Both the position numbers and the translations under genes were made by a program. 64,000 nucleotides of DNA, from NCBI GenBank assembly GCA_027045875.1, contig JALUAG010000018.1, forward strand, positions 1 through 64,000, given 5' to 3'. The notes beneath the pieces were generated by a model. It was not told the DNA's origin, made no database searches, and saw only the letters and a list, made by a program, of their open reading frames with translations. Source of the DNA: Alphaproteobacteria bacterium (lineage in GTDB: Bacteria > Pseudomonadota > Alphaproteobacteria > Geminicoccales > Geminicoccaceae). This document shows, in pieces, positions 24,589-32,722 of the stretch (position 1 is the first letter of the stretch; each line of letters opens with the position of its first letter).

Positions 24589-26024
24589 CGCTCCTCTCCG
24601 GGTGCACCCTCCAGGCCCTCGGCGAGGCCGGCCAGCGCCTGGCGCGACCGCCTGAGCCCGTCGTCCAGCTCGCTCAGGGTCTGGCGCAGTGCCGGAGGCA
24701 CGGCGGTACCTTCTTCCCCGCCGGTGCGGTCGAGATATTCCGCGAGCGCGCCGAGGCTGTGACGGGCGTCGCGGATCCGTTCGTGGAGCTCGCCGACGAT
24801 GGTGCGCAGCTCGCGGCGACGCAGGGCGAGTTCGCGGTCGCCGAGCCTGCCGGTCGCCCGCTCGACCGCCGCCGCCAGCCGGTCGAGCCGCAGCCGCAGC
24901 ATTCTGAGACCGCCTCCGATGCCGTCGACGGGACCGCCCGCCGGCCGCGGCGGCGAGACCTCGGACGGTGCCGCCTCGCGGTGCGGCGCGGCGTGGTCCC
25001 GTTCCTCGAGCAGGCTGCGGATCGCCCGCAGTTCGGCCAGCAGCGGCTGCCAGGGATCACGGTGCTGGACGCTGGCCACCGGGTCGAGCCCGCCGCGTGG
25101 GCGTGCGCGGCCACCGCCCTCGCCACTCCCTGCGAGCTCGCGGCGAGCGGCTCCCAGAACGCCCTCGCCGTCCGCCAGCCGGTCGGCGAGGCGTCGCACC
25201 GAATCGCGGAGCGGCGCGAAGGCCGCCGCCAGCTCCTCGCCCAGCCTCGCCTCCACGTTCTCCGGCAGATGCACCAGCATGCCGCGCCCGAGACGGCCCA
25301 GTTCCTGGCGCTGTTGGCGCAGCTCGTCGAGCTGGACCGCCGCCAGCCCGGCAGTGGTGATCGGCACGGTACGCGCCTCGAGGGCGTGGCAGAAGCGCGC
25401 GAGGCGCCCGTAGAAACGGTGCAGATGGGCCTTTTCCCGCCAGGAGAACAGCAGCGAGCTGCCGAGGCCGGCGATGGAGGTGGCGAACTTGAAGGTGGCG
25501 GCGCCGAGCAGGTCCCGCAATGCCGCCTGGGCCGTGCGCACGTCTTCCGCCGCCACCCCGCCACTCGCGAAATAGAGCGCTCCGACGAGGCCGATGAAGG
25601 TGAAGAACAGGCCGAGCCCGACGAGAAGGTTGGGAAAGGCGTTGTAGAAGCGGAGGTCGAGCCCGCTCAGGGCCAGGAGCCCGTCGTTGAAATGCTCGTG
25701 AGGCCGCCGCACGTAGCCGATCGCCTCCTCGGCCCCCGGCGCCGGCCGCAGGGTCGCGGCGTAGGCGCGCCAGGCCTCCCCGAGCACGGGGTTCTCGGCG
25801 AGGGCCTTGAAGATGGAGGTGAAGCGCTGGCGGAAGGCGGCGGGCCCCTCGGTCTCCTCGACGACGGCGATGGCCCGGTCGAGGGCCCGCAGCACCGGCC
25901 GCAGGCCGGCCCGGAAGCGCTGCCAGACGAGCAGCGCCACGAGCACGATCACCGCCGACAGCGCCCAGGGCAGAACGGGGCTCGCCAGCAGGGCGAAGAG
26001 GGCGGTCATCGGCGCTGGGTCCAT
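24585..26024 (-). CDS. zorA: ZorA-like MotA/ExbB proton-channel protein with long cytoplasmic tail
   Basis: A 479-residue inner-membrane protein. TM1 is PWALSAVIVLVALLVWQRF, TM2 is NLLVGLGLFFTFIGLVGALY and TM3 is ATFKFATSIAGLGSSLLFSW, the MotA/TolQ/ExbB core layout. The loop HEHFNDGLLALSGLDLRFYN between TM1 and TM2 is typical of ZorA. The last 270 residues are charged and mostly helical, forming the long tail that in Zorya signals to effectors. I use ATG 26022-26024, with GAGG eight bases upstream; an ATG at 26030 is possible. The tail is shorter than in described type I ZorA, as I remember it. Confidence 0.8.
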   Translation of the reverse strand: MDPAPMTALFALLASPVLPWALSAVIVLVALLVWQRFRAGLRPVLRALDRAIAVVEETEGPAAFRQRFTSIFKALAENPVLGEAWRAYAATLRPAPGAEEAIGYVRRPHEHFNDGLLALSGLDLRFYNAFPNLLVGLGLFFTFIGLVGALYFASGGVAAEDVRTAQAALRDLLGAATFKFATSIAGLGSSLLFSWREKAHLHRFYGRLARFCHALEARTVPITTAGLAAVQLDELRQQRQELGRLGRGMLVHLPENVEARLGEELAAAFAPLRDSVRRLADRLADGEGVLGAARRELAGSGEGGGRARPRGGLDPVASVQHRDPWQPLLAELRAIRSLLEERDHAAPHREAAPSEVSPPRPAGGPVDGIGGGLRMLRLRLDRLAAAVERATGRLGDRELALRRRELRTIVGELHERIRDARHSLGALAEYLDRTGGEEGTAVPPALRQTLSELDDGLRRSRQALAGLAEGLEGAPGEER

Positions 26025-26069
26025 CGGCATGCCCTCGGACGCGCGGTACCGCGGGATGCGTCACCGCTC

Positions 26070-26099
26070 TTGCTTCGCTGGAGCCGGCACGGATATAAT
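26070..26099 (+). promoter_or_regulatory. Candidate promoter upstream of the RpfG-like/EAL gene
   Basis: A perfect TATAAT (26094-26099) with TTGCTT (26070-26075) at 18-base spacing. Transcription would leave a leader of about 190 bases before ATG 26297. A second possible pair lies closer, TTGCAC (26187-26192) and TATCCT (26211-26216), also 18 bases apart. Either could drive the two-gene signalling operon. Confidence 0.45.
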
Positions 26100-26296
26100 G
26101 CCAAGTCATTCGACCAACCAGAGCGGAGGCCCGGGCACGATCGGCGCCTATCTCTCGAGCGTTGCATATGAAGGCCGCTGTTCACCTTGCACTTGCCTCC
26201 GCTTTGCGCCTATCCTAAGGATGCCGTAGAGCGCAGCAGTTCCTCGGCACCGGATCTGTTCTCGGCGGGAGATCCCGAAGCGCGGTGCGGGAAACC

Positions 26297-28435
26297 ATGT
26301 CGCATATAGTGGTCATCGACGACCGTGTGACCAACCGGAACATTCTTACGCGGCTCGCCCAGTCCGTCGAGGAAGGTCTTCAGGTGCGCGCCTTCGGCAA
26401 TGCCCGCGAGGCCCTCGAGGCGATGCGCGCCGGTCCGCCGCCGGATCTTATCATCACCGACTACAACATGCCCGAGATGGACGGCGCGACCTTCATCACC
26501 CTGGTACGCTCCGATCCCCGTTTCGAGGACGTTCCCATCATCGTCGTCACCGTCTACGAGGACCGCGATTTCTGCTACCGGGCACTCGAGGCCGGCGCCA
26601 CCGACTTCCTGCTGAGCCCGGTCGATCACGTGGAGTTCCGGGCCCGGGCCCGCAACCTGCTGACCCTCAGACGCCAGCAGAAGCTGCTCGCCGCCCGGGC
26701 CGAGCGGCTCGAACAGGCGCTGCGCGAGCATCAGGTACCGTTCGCCGGCACCGACCCGAGCCTCGGAGAGATCCTCGACGCCCTGCCGGCGGGGATCAGC
26801 GTGACCGACCGGCAGGGCCGTCTCGTCTACGTCAACGAGGCCTACGCCCGCCTCTTCGACAGCAGCCGCGAGGAACTGTGCGGTCGGCTGATGGCGGAGG
26901 TCCACGACGAGGACTATGCCACCCGGCACGGCGTCCTCAACGAGAAGGTGCTGGAGGCACGGCGGCCGCTGAGCGTGCCGCGGCCGGAAACCCTGGAGGC
27001 GGCCACCGGGCCGCGCAATCTGCTCAGCGTCAAGGCGCCGCTGCTGAGCGAGACCCTGGCGGCGCCCCGGGTAGTGTCGCTGTGCCTCGATGTGACCGCG
27101 CTCGAGAATGCCCGTCAGGCGGGCAGCGCGCAGGTGCACGATCCGCTCACCGGACTGCCGGGTCCCGAGCTGCTGCGCGAGCGTCTCGCCGAGGAACTCG
27201 GCCGCGCCCGCCGTCACGGTCTCAAGCTCGCCGTGCTGCTGCTCGACCTCGACCGCTTCAAGGGGATCAACGACGCCTTCGGCGAGGCCTTCGGCGACGA
27301 GCTGCTGGCCAAGATCGCCGAGCGGTTGAGTCAGCGGCTGCGCGAGACCGACCATATCGGCCGCTGGCGCAGCGACGAGTTCGTGATCCTGCAGAGCGGC
27401 GTGCGGCGCAACGACGACGCCGCCGAACTCTGCCACCGGCTGAACGAGGCCTTCGCCGAACCCTTCCACAACGCCGGCAAGGAGCTCCATCTGAGCGCGA
27501 GCATCGGCATCACCATCTTCCCCAACGACGCCAAGACGCCGGAGGGGCTGCTCAAGAACGCCGATCTCGCCATGTACCGGGCCAAGAAGGCGGGCCGGGA
27601 CACCTATCGCTTCTTCTCCGCCGAGATGAACGCCGCCGCCCGGCGCGCGGTGGCCCTCGAGCGCGAGCTGCGCCAGGCCCTGGCCGCCGAACAGTTCATG
27701 GTCTACTACCAGCCGCAGCTCGACCTCCGCACCGGCGGCATCGTCGGCATGGAGGCGCTCATTCGCTGGAACCATCCCCGACGGGGCATCGTCCGGCCGG
27801 GCGAGTTCATCGGCCTCGCCGAGGAGATCGGGCTGATGGCGCCGCTCACCGCCTGGGTGCTGCGGACCGCCTGTGCCCAACATCGTGCCTGGCTCGACCA
27901 GGGCTTCGAGGGCCGCCAGCTGTCGGTCAACTTCTCGCCCGTCCAGTTCCGCGAGCGGGGGGTCGAGCTGCTGATCGAGCGGGTGCTGGAACAGACCGGT
28001 CTCGAACCCGACCGCCTCGACGTCGAGCTCACCGAGAACGCGGTGCTCGGCAACGACAAGGCGGCCCAGGCCTGTCTCCGTTACCTCCAGCGTCTCGGCG
28101 TGCGTCTTTCCATCGACGATTTCGGCACCGGCTACTCCTCCCTCTCCTACCTGCGACGCCTGCCCGTCCACCGCCTCAAGATCGACCAGTCCTTCATCCG
28201 CAATCTCGACCGGGACAAGAACGACGAGGTGATCATCCGGGCCATCATCGGCCTCGGCCACAGCCTCGGGCTGCGGGTGATCGCCGAAGGGGTGGAGACC
28301 GAGGACCAGCTCCGCCGGCTGGTCGAGCTCGGCTGCGACGAGGCCCAGGGCGACCTGATCAGCCCGCCGCTCAGCGCCGCCCAGTTCGAGACCCAGGCGG
28401 TGCGCGCGCCGCTGCGTCTGGTCAGCTGCGGCTGA
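26297..28435 (+). CDS. RpfG-like receiver fused to PAS-GGDEF-EAL (c-di-GMP phosphodiesterase)
   Basis: A 712-residue response regulator. Residues 1-125 form a receiver with phospho-acceptor Asp55 (LIITDYNMPEMDG); the usual Lys is Ser107 in FLLSPVD. The receiver, including its ending RARARNLLTLRRQQ, resembles that of Xanthomonas RpfG as I recall it. A PAS domain (about 160-275) follows. The GGDEF domain (about 276-445) has RSDEF at 358-362, so cyclase activity is probably lost. The EAL domain keeps EALIRW (486-491), ELTEN, DDFGTGYSSL, KIDQSF and EGVET, so it should hydrolyse c-di-GMP. The next gene, an RpfC-like kinase, starts four bases after the stop. In classical DSF loci this partner has an HD-GYP output instead. 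ATG 26297 is used; a GTG lies four codons upstream. Confidence 0.9.
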   Translation: MSHIVVIDDRVTNRNILTRLAQSVEEGLQVRAFGNAREALEAMRAGPPPDLIITDYNMPEMDGATFITLVRSDPRFEDVPIIVVTVYEDRDFCYRALEAGATDFLLSPVDHVEFRARARNLLTLRRQQKLLAARAERLEQALREHQVPFAGTDPSLGEILDALPAGISVTDRQGRLVYVNEAYARLFDSSREELCGRLMAEVHDEDYATRHGVLNEKVLEARRPLSVPRPETLEAATGPRNLLSVKAPLLSETLAAPRVVSLCLDVTALENARQAGSAQVHDPLTGLPGPELLRERLAEELGRARRHGLKLAVLLLDLDRFKGINDAFGEAFGDELLAKIAERLSQRLRETDHIGRWRSDEFVILQSGVRRNDDAAELCHRLNEAFAEPFHNAGKELHLSASIGITIFPNDAKTPEGLLKNADLAMYRAKKAGRDTYRFFSAEMNAAARRAVALERELRQALAAEQFMVYYQPQLDLRTGGIVGMEALIRWNHPRRGIVRPGEFIGLAEEIGLMAPLTAWVLRTACAQHRAWLDQGFEGRQLSVNFSPVQFRERGVELLIERVLEQTGLEPDRLDVELTENAVLGNDKAAQACLRYLQRLGVRLSIDDFGTGYSSLSYLRRLPVHRLKIDQSFIRNLDRDKNDEVIIRAIIGLGHSLGLRVIAEGVETEDQLRRLVELGCDEAQGDLISPPLSAAQFETQAVRAPLRLVSCG

Positions 28436-28439
28436 CGTC

Positions 28440-31061
28440 ATGACCGGCCGCGACGGTGGCGCCACGCCCTCCCGCGAGCCCCGGCAAACGACGTCGCCAC
28501 CCCGGTCGCCGCCGTGGCGCGGCCTTCTGGGCCGCCTGCGGGCGCGTCTCGCCGGACGCGAGGACAGCGAACACGAGCAGGCGCTCATTCGTTTCGGCGT
28601 CATCGCCGGCATGTACGCCTACATGCTGCTGGCCCCCTTCCCGGAGGAGGACCGCGCGCGGGTCTTCTTCTGGAGCAGCGTGCTGTTCGCCGGAGGGACT
28701 CTCTCCGCGCTGCTGCTGTTCCTCGACATCCTGCGCCGGCCGCGGCCCTCGCCGGCCCGACGGGTGGCCGGGATCCTCGTCGATACCACCGGCGTCAACG
28801 CCGCCATGCTCATCGGCGGCCATCTCGCCACCCCCTTCTATCCCCTTCTGCTGTGGCTGATCTTCGGCCACGGCTTCCGCTACGGCCGCGCCTATCTGTT
28901 CACCGCCGCCGGCCTGTCGCTGGTGATGTTCGGCGGGGTGGTGGTTCTGAGCCGCGACTGGCGCGCCTACCCGGTGCTCGACGCCTCGCTGATCCTGGCC
29001 CTCGTCGTGCTCCCGGCCTACGTCTCGGTGCTCCAGCAGCGGCTCGCCGACGCCCTCGCCCGCGCCCGCGAGGCGAACGAGGCGAAGAGCCGTTTCCTCG
29101 CCACCATGAGCCACGAATTCCGCACCCCGCTCAACGCCATCATCGGCATGAGCGAGCTCCTGCGCACCACCCGGCTCGACCACGAACAGGAGGAGATGGC
29201 CGCCACCATCCGCAGCGCCGCCCACAGTCTCCTCGGTCTGGTGAACGCGGTGCTCGATCTCTCGCGGCTCGAATCCCGCGGGCTCGAGGTGGTACCGGTG
29301 ACCTTCGACCTCGACCGCCGGCTCGCCACCCTGCGGGCGATGCTGCTGCCGGCCGCGACCGAGAAGGGGCTCTATCTGCGGCTCGAGCTCGATCCCGCGA
29401 CCCCCGTCCACCTGCGCGGTGGCGAGCAGCCCCTGCACCAGGTGCTGGTCAATCTGGTGGCCAATGCCATCCGCTTCACCGAGCGCGGCGGGGTGGTGGT
29501 GGCGGTGCGGCCGAGCGCCGTCGAGGAGGGAACGGTGCGGCTGCGGTTCGAGGTGCGCGATACCGGCATCGGCATCGCGCCGGAGGCGCAGGAGCGGATC
29601 TTCGAACGTTTCGAACAGGCGGGTGACGGTACCGCGCACCGCTTCGGCGGTACCGGACTGGGGCTCAGCATCGCTCGCGAGCTGGTGGACCTGATGGGCG
29701 GCCGGATCGGTGTGGAAAGCCAACCCGGACGCGGATCGACCTTCTGGTGCGAGCTGCCCTTCACCGCGCTCCCCGAAGGGGACCTGGCGCTGCCCGCCCA
29801 GACCTTCGCCGTCTGCCTCGGGGACCCGCTCGAAGCGGTGGCCCTGTCCCAGCGGCTGTCGGCCTTCGGCGTCCGGACCCGGGCGGTGAGCGCTCTCGAG
29901 GAGGCGGTGGCCACCGTGGAACGGGTCACCTGTCGACGGGCCGTGCTGGTGACCGGAACACGTCCGCCGGTGGACCTCGCCCGCCTCGCCGACGCCCTGC
30001 TGCCGCTCTGCCGGGCCGAGCCCGTGGACATCGTCACCGTCGGCGTCGCCGGTGACGGCGACCACCCCTGCTGCCTCGCCCGCCTGCCCGCCGAGGTGGA
30101 GGATCGGGTGCTGCGCCGCGTCCTGCACGCCGCCTTCGCCCCCGCGGGCATCACCGACGGCCCGCAGACGGCGGCGCGGTCCATCCCCCGCGCGACGCGG
30201 CGGGCACGGGTGCTGGTGGCCGAGGACAACCGCACCAATCAGATCGTGATCGAGCGGGTCCTCGAACATGCCGGGCACGAGGTGGTGCTGGTCGCCGACG
30301 GGCACGAGGTGATCGAACGGCTCGAACGCGAGCGTTTCGACCTCGTGCTGCTGGACATCAACATGCCCGAGATGAGTGGCCCGGAGACCGTCAAGCTGCT
30401 GCGCTTCACCCACGCTCCGGCCGACCTGCCGCCGCTCGTGGCCCTGAGCGCGGACGCCACCGCCGAGACCCGCCGGCGCTGCCTCGAGCTGGGCTTCACC
30501 GACTATCTGACGAAACCCCTCGATGCCGCGGCCCTGATCGAGACCATCGATCAGCTGATCACGGCACGCGACCACGGGCGTCCGGCGGCGGCGCGCAGGC
30601 TGTGCCGGCCGGCGGCGGAACGGCCGGCGGCGGCCGAGAGTGCGGTGGTCGTGCCCCATCCCGCGACCCGTCGTCCGCGCCATTCGAGCGTGCTCGACGA
30701 GCGCAAGCTCGCGGCGCTCGCCGAACTCGACCGGGGCGACGGATTCCTGGCCGGTCTGGTGCGGGAATTCCTGGCCGACGCGGAGAACCTGATCGACCAG
30801 CTGGCAACGGCCGCCGATGCCGGAGACAGCCGCACCTTCCGCGATGTCGCCCATGCGCTGCGCAGCAGTGCCGCGCACATCGGCGCCCAGGCCCTCTTCG
30901 ACCACTGCATGTCCTGGCGCAAGCTGGACGACCACGCGCTCGTCATGCGCGGCCCGCAGGAGGTGGCCAGGGCGCGACAGGAACTCGAGCGGGTGCGCGA
31001 GGCCCTGCGGCGCTACCAGGCGGGTGGCCGCGGCGCCGGGCTGCGGGCACCGGGCAACTGA
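28440..31061 (+). CDS. rpfC: RpfC-type hybrid sensor histidine kinase (DSF receptor homologue)
   Basis: An 873-residue membrane kinase. The N-terminus AGREDSEHEQALIRF and the following five or six membrane helices (about 48-205, including the motif FGHGFRYG) match the DSF-sensing input region of RpfC. The order after that is HisKA with His225 in TMSHEFRTPLNAIIGM, HATPase_c (VNLVANAIRF, DTGIGI, GGTGLGLSIA), receiver with Asp639 (LVLLDINMPEMSG), and HPt with His805 in DVAHALRSSAAHIGA. All phosphorelay residues are present. It is co-transcribed with the RpfG-like/EAL gene and converges with the rpfF homologue, so all parts of a DSF circuit lie together. Confidence 0.93.
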   Translation: MTGRDGGATPSREPRQTTSPPRSPPWRGLLGRLRARLAGREDSEHEQALIRFGVIAGMYAYMLLAPFPEEDRARVFFWSSVLFAGGTLSALLLFLDILRRPRPSPARRVAGILVDTTGVNAAMLIGGHLATPFYPLLLWLIFGHGFRYGRAYLFTAAGLSLVMFGGVVVLSRDWRAYPVLDASLILALVVLPAYVSVLQQRLADALARAREANEAKSRFLATMSHEFRTPLNAIIGMSELLRTTRLDHEQEEMAATIRSAAHSLLGLVNAVLDLSRLESRGLEVVPVTFDLDRRLATLRAMLLPAATEKGLYLRLELDPATPVHLRGGEQPLHQVLVNLVANAIRFTERGGVVVAVRPSAVEEGTVRLRFEVRDTGIGIAPEAQERIFERFEQAGDGTAHRFGGTGLGLSIARELVDLMGGRIGVESQPGRGSTFWCELPFTALPEGDLALPAQTFAVCLGDPLEAVALSQRLSAFGVRTRAVSALEEAVATVERVTCRRAVLVTGTRPPVDLARLADALLPLCRAEPVDIVTVGVAGDGDHPCCLARLPAEVEDRVLRRVLHAAFAPAGITDGPQTAARSIPRATRRARVLVAEDNRTNQIVIERVLEHAGHEVVLVADGHEVIERLERERFDLVLLDINMPEMSGPETVKLLRFTHAPADLPPLVALSADATAETRRRCLELGFTDYLTKPLDAAALIETIDQLITARDHGRPAAARRLCRPAAERPAAAESAVVVPHPATRRPRHSSVLDERKLAALAELDRGDGFLAGLVREFLADAENLIDQLATAADAGDSRTFRDVAHALRSSAAHIGAQALFDHCMSWRKLDDHALVMRGPQEVARARQELERVREALRRYQAGGRGAGLRAPGN

Positions 31062-31107
31062 AGCCGGACAGCCGTCACGGACGGGGCGCCGGCTGCGGGA
31101 CCCGGCC

Positions 31108-32064
31108 TCACGCCGCGGCCCGGCGCCGCTGCTGGTGACGGGCGAGGCAGTCCATCCGCCGCAGGTCCTGTTCCTCGAGCGTCAGCGCCAGATCCACCCA
31201 CAGCTCGACGATGTCGACGAGCTCGGACTTGGTCACCGGCTCCACCCGGTTGCGCATCCGCCGCAGCGCGAGTTCGGTCCGGAAACGCCGCGGGTTGGCC
31301 CGGACATGCTCGCGCAGGCGGTCGCGGCCCTCGCCCTTCTCGCAGACGATGTCGACGAGACCGAGCTGGTGCAGCTCGTCGGCGCTGCGCGTGCGACCGT
31401 CCTCGATCAGACGCCGCGCCTCCACCTCGCCCACACGGCGACGCAGGAAGCTGTAGGCGCCCATGCCGGGGAACAGGTTGAACAGGATCTCCGGCAGACC
31501 GAACTTGGCACCCCGTTCGGCGACCACGAAATCGTTGGTCAGCATGGCCTCGAAGCCGCCGCCGACGGCATCCCCCTCGATCACCGCCGCGGTGATGATG
31601 GGCAGCTCGAGGCCGCAGTAGTTGTCGTGGAGGACGTCGATGGAGAGATGGGCGTAGGCCCTGAGCCCTTCCCGGTCCTGGGCGCGGATGAGGGCCGTGA
31701 ACACGGAGAGATCGCCACCCAGGCTCCAGGCCCCCTTGGCCCGCGAGACCCAGGCGAGATAGCGGAACGGCATCTCTTCGGGGCTGGCGCCCTGATAGAG
31801 GCGCTTCAGATAGAGCTGGAACTCGCGACCGTCCCGCATCAGCGGGCGGGTGAAGCAGGCCCGCTCGAGATGGTGCATTTCGGCCCAGAGGATGCCGGTT
31901 TTCTCTTCGAGCGTGGCGGTCAGGTTCTCGAAGGCGATGTCGGGCCGGCCCCGCTCGCGCTTGAACGGAAGGATCGCCGCCGAAGCCGCCGCGGCCGCCG
32001 GCCGCGCGAGCTCCTGCTCCACCTTTCCCAGAAGCGCCCGAAGATCCCGCCGTGATACCGCCAT
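31108..32064 (-). CDS. rpfF: DSF-family autoinducer synthase RpfF (crotonase fold)
   Basis: A 318-residue crotonase-superfamily enzyme. RpfF proteins convert 3-hydroxyacyl-ACP to cis-2-unsaturated fatty acid signals by dehydration and thioester hydrolysis. The two catalytic glutamates are Glu172 (GDAVGGGFEAML) and Glu192 (FGLPEILFNLFPGMGAYSF), 20 residues apart as in Xanthomonas RpfF (Glu141/Glu161). The oxyanion region WSLGGDLSVF is present. The phrase LFNLFPGMGAYSFL separates RpfF from ordinary enoyl-CoA hydratases. The ATG (32062-32064) has AAAGGAGAG six bases upstream. About 30 extra N-terminal residues make it slightly longer than the Xanthomonas enzyme. Confidence 0.94.
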   Translation of the reverse strand: MAVSRRDLRALLGKVEQELARPAAAAASAAILPFKRERGRPDIAFENLTATLEEKTGILWAEMHHLERACFTRPLMRDGREFQLYLKRLYQGASPEEMPFRYLAWVSRAKGAWSLGGDLSVFTALIRAQDREGLRAYAHLSIDVLHDNYCGLELPIITAAVIEGDAVGGGFEAMLTNDFVVAERGAKFGLPEILFNLFPGMGAYSFLRRRVGEVEARRLIEDGRTRSADELHQLGLVDIVCEKGEGRDRLREHVRANPRRFRTELALRRMRNRVEPVTKSELVDIVELWVDLALTLEEQDLRRMDCLARHQQRRRAAA

Positions 32065-32154
32065 GACCGCTCTCCTTTGGTTAGTGCGCCGCCGTCTGGT
32101 GGACCCGCCGAGGGCGACGACCGGTGTCCCTCTCGATGCTCTACAGAAGAAAGG

Positions 32155-32170
32155 TTAACGTTACTTTAAC
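32155..32170 (-). promoter_or_regulatory. CtrA binding site in the rpfF promoter region
   Basis: TTAA (32155-32158), seven bases, TTAAC (32166-32170) is a full CtrA consensus site, about 95 bases upstream of the rpfF start. The surrounding 120 bases are much more AT-rich than the rest of the window, as expected of a regulated promoter. Confidence 0.65.
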
Positions 32171-32213
32171 GGTGACGCAATACGGTAAATGATTAAAGAA
32201 GAGTTACTTTAAC
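32160..32213 (-). repeat. Two copies of GTTACTTTAAC, 43 bp apart, upstream of rpfF
   Basis: GTTACTTTAAC occurs at 32160-32170 and again at 32203-32213. Each copy is itself a dyad (GTTA-N3-TAAC when read on the other strand). The 43-bp distance is about four helical turns, so bound dimers would face the same side of the DNA. The first copy overlaps the CtrA site. These look like operators for a dimeric regulator of rpfF. Confidence 0.55.
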
Positions 32214-32286
32214 ATACAAGACGACGACAATTGCAGCGTCATTTGGATAAAAATTTCCGGAAACGCGCGTGGTTCGGCGACGGCCG

Positions 32287-32638
32287 TCAGGGCGCCGCTG
32301 CCTCCGGCCAGCCGGCGAACCGCAGGCCGTCGAAGGCGGCCACGCCCAGCAGAAACGCCGCCCCCCGGCAAGAAGCAGTTCCGGGAGCGGGCCGGGCGGC
32401 GCTTGCGGGAGCCTGCCGACGAAGCGTCCGCGGGTCGCGAGGACGCGGAGGCCGGCGGCCTTCAGCAGCGTGCCCGTGGCCACGAACCCCGCCGCCGCCC
32501 GGGAGAGTCCCGACGTGCCGGGGCCGCCGTAACCGAGGCGTTCCCCCCCGGACCGAAACCCATCACGGTGACGGCGGTGCGGATCCAGGCGAGACAGGTC
32601 CGTCCCTCGGCCGCATGGTCGGGGAAGCGCTCGATCAC
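32287..32638 (-). pseudogene. DUF202 (YidH-like) membrane protein gene broken by two frameshifts
   Basis: Three pieces in three frames read in order as one DUF202 protein. The first, from GTG 32636-32638, contains AAEGRTCLAWIRTAVTVMGF, the family signature (ERTFLAWIRT). It shifts at a run of seven C (32543-32549). The second contains AAAGFVATGTLLKAAGLRVL and shifts at a run of six C (32361-32366). The third reads AAFLLGVAAFDGLRFAGW and ends at TGA 32287-32289. Adding one base to each homopolymer restores a single frame of about 117 residues, the normal size of the family. This is either a recent pseudogene or two under-called homopolymers in the assembly. Confidence 0.65.
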
Positions 32639-32722
32639 CTTCCCGCTCCGACCCTCCGGCCGCTTCCCACATTGCTCACGCCGCTTCCTTCCCGCTTTCC
32701 CCCGGTGGCGGCCGCTACCTCC

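Noticed and set aside
27128-27700. Active diguanylate cyclase in the RpfG-like/EAL protein
   Set aside because: The signature reads RSDEF; loss of both glycines normally abolishes GTP binding for catalysis, so I call it a phosphodiesterase with an inactive GGDEF.
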